Assembly (NCBI RefSeq): GCF_024713975.1
Contig: NC_091102.1
Span: 24,215,001 to 24,279,000, forward strand
Direction of reading: 5' to 3'
Origin: Paralichthys olivaceus
Lineage: Eukaryota > Chordata > Actinopteri > Pleuronectiformes > Paralichthyidae
DNA length: 64,000 bases
Part shown: positions 1 through 11,900 of the stretch, piece after piece
Layout: every line of letters begins with the position of its first letter
How positions within the stretch are numbered: position 1 is the first letter of the stretch
Made by a program: the position numbers and the translations under genes
The notes under the pieces: generated by a model
What the model was told of the DNA's origin: nothing
Databases searched by the model: none
Seen by the model: the letters and a program-made list of their open reading frames with translations, nothing else

Positions 1-66
1 ATTACATGTATATTAGTTCTAATGAATGTGTAGCTGGATTAAGTTTTAATTTGTGCTTGTCTTCAG

Positions 67-3000
67 ACTTGTTTGGACAAGTGTTTTGATCAGATGAAGC
101 AGATTGTAACGGTGAAGAGTACCAGCAACAGGATCTGCTTCATGTTGCAGGATGTGCTTGAACTTCGACTTGTAAGTTACAGAAGCAACACAAACCACAG
201 ATTTACACAAGGATATGCACTGGCAATCATGAGACAAATAAAGCAAAGTGCTTATGAATAGAACCAATCAGATCACAATGATTGATGCAAGTCCATCAGT
301 GCTGAGACCTGCTTTCAAAATTGTTATGCAAAGAAAATGAAAATGTCAGAACACATTCACTGATCCACTGTGTGGACCACTATCAGCAAAATCTGACAAA
401 GAATGTATTAGTTCAGCAGAATCAACAGAGCATTGCACCATATTACTTGGAAATATGATTCTATGTCACATTGTGCTGATCATCCAACACTATCCTGTTT
501 ACTGAAGGATCAGTGGGTTTAATCATTTCTTACATTATTTGTCCTATCTTGTTCTCATTTATGTATTTTGTGTTCATGACTATAGGTATTATGTTGAATA
601 TGTTATCAGTCCCTTATTAATTAACATTTTATTTACATTTCACATAACTCATTTTCTTATTTCCGCTCTTCTAAGAAAGTATATATTTTCTGACGTCTAA
701 TATTCCTTGTTTGGGTCGATCTTGTCAAAAGTGGAACTGTTAGTAAAATATTTATCATTTATCACCTGTGTCCTGCACTCTCCATCTCTCTCCCTTCCAC
801 CCATTACAGAACAAGTGGGTTCCCCGGCACAAGGACCAGGGCCCCAAGACCATTGGCGAGATCCGCAAAGAGGCTAATCTGGAGGGCCAGCGGTTCAACC
901 AGCAGCCCCACCGACGAGAGCACCGATGGTTCAACCAGCAGCCTGACCGACGGGACAATCAACGGTTCAACCAGCAGCCTGACCGACGGGACAATCAACG
1001 GTTCAACCAGCAGCCTGACCGACCGGACAATCAACGGTTCAACCAGCAGCCTGACCGACGGGACAATCAACGGTTCAACCAGCAGCCTGACCGACGGGAC
1101 AATCAACGGTTCAACCAGCAGCCTGACCGACGGGACAACAGAGAGTTCAATCAGCAGTCTGATGGACGGGACAACCGACAGTTAAACCAGCAGTCCGACC
1201 GACAGAGAGGCCAGCAGTTCAACCAGCAGCCTGACAGACAAGTCGGTCGATGGTATCAGCACCACAGCACCTTCAACTCCACCAAGCCCAGTTTGACGGA
1301 GGAACAGCTTGAAAAGAAGTCCAGCGCCATCATCAAGGAGTACCTGAACATCAATGACATGAAGGTACGCTGATGAGCAGTTGTTAGAAGAATGAAATGA
1401 TACCTTTAGCACCACTTTCCTTGACAGTTCCTTACCTCATTTCCTGTGGCTGCTTCACAATAAAAGTCGCTGTGTAGTTTGCTGGGTGAACAGTTTTAAT
1501 GTGAAGCGGTAGCAGCACTTTGACTTCTCGCAGTAATAGTTACAGTTATGACCGTTACACTGAAGTTTCTGTAAACATCATCATTTATCTCTGTCTGTGT
1601 TATGTCCCTCACTGTCCCAACAGGAGGCGCTGCAGTGTGTGCAAGAGTTGAAGAGCACTCAGCTGCTATTCCTTTTTGTGAGAAAAGGGCTGGAGTACAC
1701 GCTGGACCGCAACGCCACCACCAGGGAGCGCATGGGCCTGCTGCTGCACCAGCTCATAAAGAGTGGCATCCTCCCACCTGAGCAGTACTGTAAAGGGTCA
1801 GTGTTGAGTTCCACAGAGGTTTCACAAAAACAAAACCAGCCAAATGCTAATTCAGTTGGAAAATCTTCTTTTTGTCATCTTATTAAAAACCTTCAACTAG
1901 TTTTTTTTGTTTTGTTTTGTTAAATCTTCAAATACATATTGAGATGTGTGCTCTCTGTTTGTTCAGGCTTCAGGGAATCATCGAGGAAACTGAGGACCTG
2001 GCAATAGATATCCCCAAAATCTGGCTGTACCTGTCAGAGCTGCTCACTCCCATGCTCCTTGAAGGTGGGATCCCAATGGGAGTGCTTTTCAGGTAAGTAG
2101 CCAAAATAGAGAAGGAAAGTTTTTAATTTCTCATTCATTCACTGTTAATTTGTTCCTTGGTTTTGTCTCCAGGGAGATTTCAAAGCCTCTGATCCCTCTG
2201 GGAACAGCTGGAGTCCTGCTGGTTCACATCCTCAATGGACTGTGCAAAGCAATGGTGAGAACTGTCTCCATATGTGTCTCCTTATGTCCATTGTCTAGAT
2301 TCTATGTAATATAATGATCAGTGGATGTGTTTATGAATCAGTCAGTAACTATGTGTATCTTCTCATCAGAGCCGTGAGAAGGCAGGTATAATGTGGAAGG
2401 AGGCCGGCCTCCGGTGGAAAGACTTCCTGCCCGAGGATGAAGACGTCCACAAGTTTGTGACAGAAAAGGTGAGAGGTCACTCTCTAGCTTCATCACCAAC
2501 TGAAAGATGATCTGAAATTTCAACTATGCTTTTGAGATATTAACAGGTTTAGAAACTAGTACGAGTGAAAGTGGAATATTGGAGGAAACGTCAGTTCCTT
2601 TGAAACAAAAATAGAGAAGAAACTGAAGATGGGTCATGATTTAAACTCTGTGCCATCTTCTTTATGGTCAACTCAAAGTTGACAGTTAGGTTTTGTTAAA
2701 TATGGTGAATTACAAGTGGGGGGAGTGGAGGAACCAGGAGGTGCAAGACATGTTAAACATTATGCCTCTGTCTATAGAATGTGGAGTTCACTCTGGACAA
2801 GGAGACGAAGGAGAGTCAGAAGAAGAAGCTGAGCTCTGCAGAGCAGAAAAAGGAGCTGGACACACTGATTCAGGACAAGGCCGACAACCACACCATCGCT
2901 GATTGGATTGAGGTTTGTTCCTCCAGTTCAAATTCAATCTACAATCTGTTGTTGTTCTGGCTGAATGTTTCCTCTGCATGAGAGGACTGCAGCTGTTTTC

Positions 3001-3653
3001 TACATGTTTGTTAATAAACATGTTTGTGTGTAGAACAACCTGGATGAGCAGCAGACCTCCTCCAACACGTTCATCAGAACTCTGACGACCTGCATCTGCC
3101 AGTCAACAATCATCTGTAAGTCAAGTTCTTCACTTTCCTTATGAGAGAATATGGATAACAGACTAAATATGATGAGGTGATGGTCCTGTCAGTGTTTAAT
3201 GAAGCTTTCCTTTCTTTTACCTCAGCTGATGAAAACTACTACATTGTGGACCACGATCTGATGAGACAGCGAGCCACACTGCTGAAGAAATACCTGCATG
3301 ATGAGGAGAAGCAGCTGCAGGCTCTCTCTGCCCTGCAGGTCCTGATGGTGCAGATGGATCACCCTAGCCGTGAGTCTCATTACTCATATATATATTTTAC
3401 TTTCAGACACCATGAATCTGTTTCTGTGCACAATGATTCTAATTGTTTGAAATATCTTGTCGTCCTCCCTCCATCAGAGCTGCTGCGGATGTTCTTTGAC
3501 TGTCTTTATGACTTCGACGTGATCACGATCAGGACGTACTACAAGTGGGAGTTAAACAAGAACCCCGGCGAGCAGCAAGGCAAAGACGTGGCCCTCCAGT
3601 CTGTTACTAACTTCTTCGCGTGGCTCCATGACTTGAAGGCTGCCAATCGCTGA
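67..3653 (+). CDS. Short eIF4G-like translation factor, copy A (5' part outside window)
   Basis: Visible coding exons are 67-171, 810-1364, 1624-1796, 1967-2092, 2173-2254, 2370-2468, 2778-2912, 3034-3115, 3226-3369 and 3478-3653, stop TGA at 3651. All junctions are GT..AG and the phases join. The product contains the end of the MIF4G domain (LQDVLEL), a basic Gln/Asn/Arg repeat linker, an MA3 domain ([16 protein letters not shown] onward) and a C-terminal W2 domain ending FFAWLHDLK. Family knowledge: MIF4G binds eIF4A, MA3 gives a second eIF4A contact and W2 recruits kinase partners, so a cytoplasmic role in translation initiation is inferred. Copy A differs from B and C in the first visible exon (TCLDK against TRLDE) and has the longest linker. 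The first three exons lie upstream of base 1. Confidence 0.9.
891..1250 (+). repeat. 36-bp coding minisatellite, 10 units (copy A)
   Basis: Ten in-frame 12-residue units with core [12 protein letters not shown] lie in exon 810-1364, between the MIF4G and MA3 domains. The first and last three units are the most degenerate ([31 protein letters not shown]) and the central ones are nearly identical. This is the usual pattern when unit gain and loss happens in the middle of an array. Because the unit is a multiple of three, length changes never break the frame. Confidence 0.95.
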
Positions 3654-3657
3654 AACT

Positions 3658-4469
3658 TAGGACTGAACGATTAATAGAAATTTGACCATGATTTCGGCCT
3701 CTCACGCTCATAATCGAAGAAAAACGATTAATGTGCCGCCGCGCTGCCTGTATGCAAATTACTGCGCTGTAAAGCAGAGTGAAGGCACCCGCTGCAGCAG
3801 TGAGTTTGTGGATCGATTGTGGAAAGAGCGATTGACAACATGGCAGAAAAGCAGCCCGAGCCTTTAGTTGAAAAGAAAAGTAGGGCAAGCTCGGTCATTT
3901 GGAGACATTTTGGCTTCAAATCGTTGGACGTAGAGCAGAAGGAGATTGTTTGCAAAGTTTGTTACGCCGTCGTGTCTGCACCCCAGGGCAACACGACAAA
4001 TATGTTTAACCATTTAAAGTTCAGCTATAAAGTGGTCTATGACAAAGTACTGACAGAGCAAAAGACCCAAAAAAGTGCAAGAGCTTCAACTTCAGCCACC
4101 GCCACCGCAACACAGTCCTCCATTGAGGACACTCTTTCCAATGCCGCTCCATATCTCACCGGCTCCCGGCTGCAGCGAGAGATAACGGAGGCGGTGACGT
4201 TCATGCTAGCGAAGGACATGTGCCCCATCAGCACAGTTTGCAACCCAGGGTTCAAAACACTGGTGAAGACGATGGACAAGCGGTATGTGTTGCCATCCCG
4301 CAAACACTTCAGCAGAGTGGCACTGCCTGCTTTGTATGATAAATGTCGCGCTGAAGTTGAAAAAGATATCTCCACTGCCAATCAACAAATAATCGTGTTT
4401 ATTAATCGTGATTTCAATAGGAATCAAAATAATCGGGATTATTGTTTTTCCCATAATCGTCCAGCCCTA
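3658..4469 (+). mobile_element. Internally deleted hAT transposon (copy A)
   Basis: The 812-bp insert begins TAGGACTGAACGATTAAT and ends ATAATCGTCCAGCCCTA, imperfect terminal inverted repeats. It is flanked by an exact 8-bp direct duplication, CTGAAACT, at 3650-3657 and 4470-4477, the hAT signature. The left duplication contains the TGA stop of the eIF4G gene. An open frame from ATG 3840 runs on past the right end of the insert. Its first part resembles a BED zinc finger (WRHFGF, then CKVC and NHLK) followed by the start of a hAT transposase. The second zinc-binding histidine is not obvious, and the catalytic core and C-terminal dimerisation region are missing. It is therefore non-autonomous and now forms most of the host 3' UTR. 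Confidence 0.9.
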
Positions 4470-4604
4470 CTGAAACTGACATCAAATTCTTATTTCCATC
4501 TTTTTCATCCATTCCTTCTCTTTTTCCCTGTGAACTGTCAGCAGAGGGTTCACTATCTATCTATCTATCTATCTATTTTTTTTTTATGACAAATGGGAAA
4601 TAAG

Positions 4605-4610
4605 AATAAA
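4605..4610 (+). promoter_or_regulatory. Poly(A) signal of eIF4G copy A
   Basis: AATAAA lies 128 bases after the right hAT duplication, inside the original 3' UTR. The same signal is at 15004-15009 and 25392-25397 in the other copies. A transcript using it would contain the whole hAT insert between stop codon and poly(A) site. Confidence 0.6.
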
Positions 4611-5375
4611 AGATGATGAACACATGCCTGAGTTAGTGTTTGCCTCTGATCCAGTTTCCTTTATTCAAGATTCAAGATTCAAAGATTTTATTGTCAAATA
4701 CACAGAGAACACACGTTTCCCTATGAATTGAAATTCTTGTGCTGTCCTTTCTGGAATACCGACCAAATTTACATAAAAATTCAATAAGGCTATGAACATG
4801 TTAAAAATAAGGCAGAAACAAGGCGAATGAGGTGAATAAGGTGAGGATTGTGCAAAACACTTCTCTCTGTCCCTCTGCCCCCCCACATTCATTTATTTAT
4901 TTTAATACATGTCAATGACTATTTCACTTTGTCCTCCCATAGTCTCTCTCTCTCTCTCTTTTTCTCTATCTCATTTCAGATATCTCTCACCCCGGAACTT
5001 CAGGACAACAACTTTTACCATTATTACTATTTTTAATTACAATATTTCAGTAATTAATTATTATATAAATTGTGCCTGTTATCACTAATAAATAATAGTC
5101 TTTACACTGTTGTTTACATTTTAACTAGTCAGATCTGATCACATCTATCACTCTCTCTTCTCTCCCCACTTTTCCATCCATCTCTCCTCTCCTTTTTCTT
5201 TGCTACCGGTCGAGGCAGATAAGCGCCCACACTGAGTCTGGTTCTAGAGGTTTCTCCCTGTTGATGAGGGAGTTTTTCCCTTCACAGTCTCAGAGTGCTG
5301 CTCATTGTTGAACTGTTGGTTTCTCTATTTAACCATGTCAGGATGTAGATGTTTTAATAGTTGGCCAGACTTAAA
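4611..5375. repeat. Spacer with two teleost dispersed repeats
   Basis: No gene is seen. About 4660-4760 is a short dispersed repeat (ATTCAAGATTCAAAG ... TTTTATTGTCAAATAC). About 5205-5340 is another, with GAGGCAGATAAGCGCCCAC and TTTCTCCCTGTTGATG, of a type I recognise as common in fish genomes. (TCTA)n lies at about 4551-4575 and (CT)n at about 4940-4960. The same blocks occur about 10.4 and 20.8 kb further on. The third copy carries extra sequence at 25414-25690. Confidence 0.6.
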
Positions 5376-5380
5376 GGTGG

Positions 5381-5835
5381 TGTTACGGTTTTGTTGTGGC
5401 TGGACCCGGAAGCAGACACAGAGAGGAACAGTTTGTGAAATTAGTTTTTTTTTTTTTTAATGAAAAGCTTGTGGCAGGCAGGCAACAGGCTGAAGGCTGG
5501 CTGAGGGTGAGCAGGAGCGAGGGCATGCGGGTTGAGCTCTGGCGATCCTGAGGCAGGGGAAAAAACAAAGTGAGTCACATGTACAAAAAACAAGCGAGGA
5601 GGTTCTTTTTCTAAGAAACACTACGAGTGAAGCTGAGAGTGTGAACCACAGGAGTGACTGTAACAACCTGGCAAGGAGTGGAGGAGAGACCTGGGTATTT
5701 GTAGCGCTGGTGATGAGGATGATTGAAGCCAGGTGTAGAACTCATGCCAGGAGTAGAGACCACACCCACGCACACCCGAGGAGGAAAAGGAGGAGGGACA
5801 TGGAAAACACCATGGAAACGGCACAAGCCATGACA
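5381..5835 (-). mobile_element. Solo LTR with GGTGG target duplication (copy A unit)
   Basis: The block reads TGTTACGG ... CCATGACA on the plus strand and is bounded by GGTGG at 5376-5380 and 5836-5840. TG..CA ends plus a 5-bp duplication and no internal coding region indicate a solo LTR left by recombination between two LTRs. I place it on the minus strand because ATTAAA followed by an A-run lies near one end when read that way. No protein is encoded. Confidence 0.75.
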
Positions 5836-5840
5836 GGTGG

Positions 5841-7814
5841 AGTGAAAAGTCATCAGTTGTGGAGAGGAAGGGATGTGAGGAATAATGATGTATGGTTTTA
5901 TGTAGTATCTCCAGGAAGACATTCAATGTGTTACACTTAGTTATTTATACAAAAAGTATAACAACAAGTTGTATGACATTCAAAAAAGGGAGTGCTAGAA
6001 GGAGAACGTTGCCTGGATCCTTTCTCACCATCTCATAGCTGGCTACTGGAGGTCATGCCTGTTGGAATTAGTTTAAATCCCACTTCAGTGTGCCTGAGGA
6101 ACATTTTTGCGAAACTCTCTGCATCATTTTGTGTAAAGAGTACAGAGGCATTTGTGTTTTATAGAACTACCTGCAACATATATCCACTAAGAGCTCCTCT
6201 CTGAGTAGCATTCGTTAATAGGAGGGAAATGTTAATTTTCAAAGCTCGACTCCCACATGAAAAGGGATGATTTATTCTCTTTGCCTGCTCAGCCCGACAG
6301 TTACTGGGAGGGGACAGTATCTGCGAGTCTTCAAGGAAGAGAGATTCCTTTTGTGACTTTATCATAGATTTACCGAAATGTGTGATGCCATGCTCCGGAG
6401 GTAGCACATTTGTTCTGTTTGCTTTATCTGTATTTCAGATGTGGCATCTTTGTTCTATAGAGGAAGGGCAGGTGGATTGATCTGCCAAGAGGGAGAAAAG
6501 AGGGAATGCAAAGTCCCTCAGCTGTTAGAGAAACAGATCCTAGATGTGGGAAGGTTGTAGAGGAATGGGAATTTCTTTGATAGAAATGCTCGTACGCATT
6601 TTAGGACCTGGCACACATAATACTACAGTGGGTACACATTCAGACACACAGGAAGTTAGCATGCTTTGGATACAGGATTTTAAATCTTGTCCGGAGTATA
6701 GTACATTTTGGAATTCCATTTAAGTAACTGAATACCACCAATACATGCTGAAAACTTTAAGAAATCAATATTTGAAATCACTTTTTACACACAAGTATGA
6801 GTCCATCCTTACAAATTGGTTTATGATCTCTAAAGGATAACGTTATTCATTCTAAACACGTGTAGACATGTAGTGGAACCTGAAATTTCTGAGAGAGCTG
6901 CTAAAATGTAGCTTTGAGCTGCTAAAAAATGTTGATACACACATCTGAATCATCCTCAGTTAATACTACGTGTTTAAAGCTACAGTGCTACGAACTTCAG
7001 TGTTTCCCCTCTGATTTGTTTTAGCAACAGGGACCAACCCCTCCAACTTATGAATAAACAAATACATAAACAAATAAATAGATAAATAATAAAATAAATC
7101 GTAATGTAATTATTTTGACACTCTACATATCAATGCACCAAGGCTTGTGTGCTGAAACACTCAGTAAGGTGGCCTTGCTTCCAGTGCAACCAGGCTCATT
7201 AATGAGAGATTTAGCTCCTCTGCTCTTTTCTAATCACTCACACGTACAATATGTATGCTCCTGGATAAACGGGGCGTCAGATCTTCTGCAACAACAAAGT
7301 TAAACACTGTTTTATGTCATAATCTGCAGGAGGAATTTTTTTGGTGTGTGTGCGTGTCTGCCTGTCTGTCGCTCTTCACACACACAAAAGTTATTTAGTT
7401 CTTAATTGATGTTGAAGTGCATGCATGCAAAATGGTGGACTATCAAATTGTATAAATACTTCTCATAAACTCTGGAGCGAATCAAACAAACACAAAGTAG
7501 GGTTCACTACTGTTCAGATCCTAATTACATCTAATTAGTGTTTATTGTAAATGTGTAAAGTGAGCACAGGTCAGTGGGGGAGTGAGGAGGGAGGACATGC
7601 AGCACTGTGCAAGGATACAGGATTCATAAGGTGCGTCTGCTCTGATCCTGAAGCAGCAGCTGCAAGAATTTTGAGTGGAGGGGAAACCCTTGACTTGCTA
7701 TGTAAGTAGGATCTCAGAACCTAAAGTGCAGACACATGACAAAGGCAGATAATATAAACGTGAGCTACTATGGCACTCAGTAAAGTGCATACCTGCCAAG
7801 GCCCATCAGTCCCC
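5841..7814. other. Intergenic spacer, no gene recognised
   Basis: Nearly 2 kb of AT-rich spacer between gene copies A and B. Open frames are short, lack splice-linked partners and show no recognisable domain. There is an A/T-rich stretch of repeated ATAAA/AAATA near 7050-7100. The equivalent B-C spacer (16247-18243) is very similar but has about 37 extra bases near 17288-17324. Confidence 0.6.
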
Positions 7815-7818
7815 TTAA

Positions 7819-8184
7819 AGGTTCAGTGTGTACGATTTAGGTGAAAGGGATTTTTGGCAGAAATTGAATGTGAAATAATCCTTGTGATGTTTTCACTAGT
7901 GTGTTTCATCTAAATTGTATGAATTGTTGTTTTCTTTACCAGAGAATGAGCTCTTTATATTTAAATACTTTATATTTACATGGAGGGGGGTCCTCTCTGT
8001 GGAGGCAGCCGTGTTTTTTACTGTCGTCCAAACTGGACAAACTAAAACCTTTTGAGTTTTCATGACAACTGAAGTTCACCACAGGTTCTCTCTCATGTTT
8101 GGAAGGAGAGGGTGAGGTGAGGAGTATATAGCTGCAACATGACACTTCACCACCAGATGTCACTAAATTCTACACACTGAACCT
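7819..8184. mobile_element. TTAA-flanked MITE (A-B spacer)
   Basis: A 366-bp block begins AGGTTCAGTGTGTA and ends TACACACTGAACCT, perfect 14-bp inverted ends. TTAA lies directly outside on both sides (7815-7818 and 8185-8188). TTAA duplications are typical of piggyBac-like and some other cut-and-paste elements. The block has no transposase, so it is a non-autonomous MITE. It sits about 0.7 kb upstream of the copy B promoter. Confidence 0.85.
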
Positions 8185-8188
8185 TTAA

Positions 8189-8868
8189 ATGCAACCCATG
8201 TAGATTTCAATTTTAATGAATGATCACAAGCTTACAACAGCATCTCAACTGATTCTACAAAAACACAATATTCCATTCTTTCTTTTTTTGCAGTGTTCCC
8301 TATAAACATGAAATCAGGGCTTTATATCACTCCTATAAAAATGTTGGATTGGAAAAGCTCACTTTTCTGTGTTATGACCAGCAGAGGATGACTCCAACAG
8401 TAGTTTCTGTAGAAGTCTATGAGAAAATGATTCTCACTTGATTCATAATGTCAGTAAACATAAGGAGTTTATGAGTTTATAAGGAGTTATCTCTAGTTTC
8501 ATGTCTTCTTAAATACAATATGATGTTCATTGTATAAAATTGCGGTCCATCTACAGTCAACTGTGGCCGTGAGAGCTCAATGTGCTACAAATGTAGAAAA
8601 CCATGCAAATAGAGAAAACACAATTCATCCATTTGACGACACATATGCTGCAAAAGGTCACAACACAAGCAAATACAGAAACTCTTAATTTGCAAGTGTT
8701 TTCTTGATTTGCAGTACGTTGAGCCCTCAACCGCCATACAAATACATCATAAAGCACTACATTAAAGGAATTTTTAGGGTTTATTGCTTTATTTATAGTT
8801 TAGTATAGTTTATTGTAGTTTAACTGCCTATTGATCAAAGCATCCTGTCCTGCCTTTGATCTTGACCC
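8189..8868. other. Upstream region of eIF4G copy B
   Basis: About 680 bases of AT-rich DNA between the MITE and the TATA box. No coding exon is seen. It should contain proximal regulatory sequence for copy B. The matching region for copy C is 18619-19298. Confidence 0.5.
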
Positions 8869-8878
8869 TATATATATA
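8869..8878 (+). promoter_or_regulatory. TATA box of eIF4G copy B
   Basis: TATATATATA lies 80 bases upstream of the ATG at 8949, a suitable distance for a short 5' UTR. A promoter immediately before the truncated coding region supports the short protein being the full gene product rather than the tail of a longer gene. Confidence 0.6.
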
Positions 8879-8948
8879 GGCGGCAAGAAGCATCTGCATC
8901 ATATTTTCTGAAGGACCAACATAAAATATTCAACTTGAGACAGGAACC

Positions 8949-11900
8949 ATGTCAACTAGTACGAGATTAGATAGTGAACCACGTCCCTCTGAGCAGATCC
9001 AGAGGAAAGTCATCCCCTGGAAAGTGACAGCAGACTTGAAGCTGCACAAGGCTGAGAACCCCTGGGAGTCTTCAGTGAGGACAGGTGTTCACAGCTGCGC
9101 AAAGCCAGAGAACGATCCAGAGCAGGTCAAGACCCAAGTGGTGTTCAAACTGTTCCGCGGCATCCTTAACAGAGTGACCCCCGAAAAGTTAGATATCCTG
9201 GTGAATCAGGTGACTGAACTCGACATCGACACCAAGGAGAGGCTGAGCGGAGTCGTAGAGCTCACCTTCGAAAAGGCCATCTCAGAGCCAAGTTTTTCAA
9301 GGGTCTATGCCAAAATGTGCCAAAGCCTCAAGATGGTAAGTATGGCCTTTTGAATTCTTTGAAATTAAGCCTGTGAATGTTTGTGTGTTGATATTTTAGC
9401 TTAGATAGTGACAAAAAGCCTTCAAGTGTGAGGAATTGGTTCAGAGAAGGAGCACAATATGTGTCTGTGATCTACTAATAAGGACACAATCACTTTAATA
9501 TAATGATATGATAACCATGTCTGGTATATGTAACAGAAACGTGCTCCTGGATTGGTGTTTACCATTCAAGTCCTAGTTTACACATACCTCTACCAGGCTG
9601 ATGACATGAATTTAGTGCCATAGTTCTGGGCCAATGGTCAAAGTAATGGGATCGAGGAACTGAGAAGCCATTTGCACTACATAACCCGACCACACGTCCT
9701 CTCCTGTCCTGTTTTCTCTCTTTGCAGCTCACAGTCCACACCCCAGATGGACTGAAAGTCACTTTCAACAAGCTTCTGCTCCTACGTTGTCAAAAGGAGT
9801 TTGAGAAAGACAAAGATGACAATGAAATCCTGAAGAAGAAACAGGAGGAGCTGGAGGCTGCTTCAGGGGTACAGTAACGTATTAAGAACTACCAGTTGGG
9901 TTTTTCATTTATGCACAAAGGAAGTCATGGTGATTGAACTTGAGTGACTGATGGAGGGGATCCAAAGACAACCACATACTGTGAAAGCATTATGCAAAGA
10001 TGCTACAGAATCTTATCTATATTTGGAACTGTCATGTTAAACATCTGGGTTTTAGAGATATAAACTTAACTATCCCTCTGCTAAAGTTTCTTTTTCTTGA
10101 TCCATAATTTTTTCAACATCTTTCCCTGACAGGACCAGGAGAAGAAGCAGCTCACTGAAGAGTTAGAGGAGATTAAATACAAGGCCAAAAGGGAGTCTGT
10201 GAGTAACCTGAAGTTCCTCGGTGAGCTGTACAAACTTAAAATGCTCACAGATGGCATCGCGTGCGACTGCATTACCAAGCTGCTCAAGGACAATGATGAG
10301 GTGTCCCTGGAGTGCCTGTGCACCCTAGTGTCTGCCATCGGCAAGCAGCTAGAACTTGGGATAAGAAAGGTACAACACTCACAGTTACATATAGAGGAAG
10401 TGTGTGGTAGAGAGGAAATTAAGTTCACATGCATATTCATTACATGTATATTAGTTCTAATGAATGTGTAGCTGGATTAAGTTTTAATTTGTGCTTGTCT
10501 TCAGACTCGTTTGGACGAGTGTTTTGATCAGATGAAGCAGATTGTAACGGTGAAGAGTACCAGCAACAGGATCTGCTTCATGTTGCAGGATGTGCTTGAA
10601 CTTCGACTTGTAAGTTACAGAAGCAACACAAACCACAGATTTACACAAGGATATGCACTGGCAATCATGAGACAAATAAAGCAAAGTGCTTATGAATAGA
10701 ACCAATCAGATCACAATGATTGATGCAAGTCCATCAGTGCTGAGACCTGCTTTCAAAATTGTTATGCAAAGAAAATGAAAATGTCAGAACACATTCACTG
10801 ATCCACTGTGTGGACCACTATCAGCAAAATCTGACAAAGAATGTATTAGTTCAGCAGAATCAACAGAGCATTGCACCATATTACTTGGAAATATGATTCT
10901 ATGTCACATTGTGCTGATCATCCAACACTATCCTGTTTACTGAAGGATCAGTGGGTTTAATCATTTCTTACATTATTTGTCCTATCTTGTTCTCATTTAT
11001 GTATTTTGTGTTCATGACTATAGGTATTATGTTGAATATGTTATCAGTCCCTTATTAATTAACATTTTATTTACATTTCACATAACTCATTTTCTTATTT
11101 CGGCTCTTCTAAGAAAGTATATATTTTCTGACGTCTAATATTCCTTGTTTGGGTCGATCTTGTCAAAAGTGGAACTGTTAGTAAAATATTTATCATTAAT
11201 TACCTGTGTCCTGCACTCTCCATCTCTCTCCCTTCCACCCATTACAGAACAAGTGGGTTCCCCGGCACAAGGACCAGGGCCCCAAGACCATTGGCGAGAT
11301 CCGCAAAGAGGCTAATCTGGAGGGCCAGCGGTTCAACCAGCAGCCCCACCGACGAGACAACCGATGGTTCAACCAGCAGCCTGACCGACGGGACAATCAA
11401 CGGTTCAACCAGCAGCCTGACCGACGGGACAATCAACGGTTCAACCAGCAGCCTGACCGACGGGACAATCAACGGTTCAACCAGCAGCCTGACCGACGGG
11501 ACAATCAACGGTTCAACCAGCAGCCTGACCGACGGGACAACAGACAGTTCAATCAGCAGTCTGATGGACGGGACAACCGACAGTTAAACCAGCAGTCCGA
11601 CCGACAGAAAGGCCAGCAGTTCAACCAGCAGCCTGACAGACAAGTCGGTCGATGGTATCAGCACCACAGCACCTTCAACTCCACCAAGCCCAGTTTGACG
11701 GAGGAACAGCTTGAAAAGAAGTCCAGCGCCATCATCAAGGAGTACCTGAACATCAATGACATGAAGGTACGCTGATGAGCAGTTGTTAGAAGAATGAAAT
11801 GATACCTTTAGCACCACTTTCCTTTCCTTGACAGTTCCTTACCTCACTCATTTCCTGTGGCTTCTTCACAATAAAAGTCGCTGTGTAGTTTGCTGGGTGA

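Noticed and set aside
804..1106. Minus-strand open stretch over the same minisatellite
   Set aside because: Same explanation; no splice or promoter support.
853..1185. Plus-strand alternative-frame open stretch of Gly/Ser/Thr repeats
   Set aside because: It is a by-product of the coding minisatellite and ends with it.
891..1250. Regular 36-bp repeats resembling a CRISPR array
   Set aside because: The units are directly adjacent without spacers, lie in a spliced exon and keep the reading frame; the genome is vertebrate.
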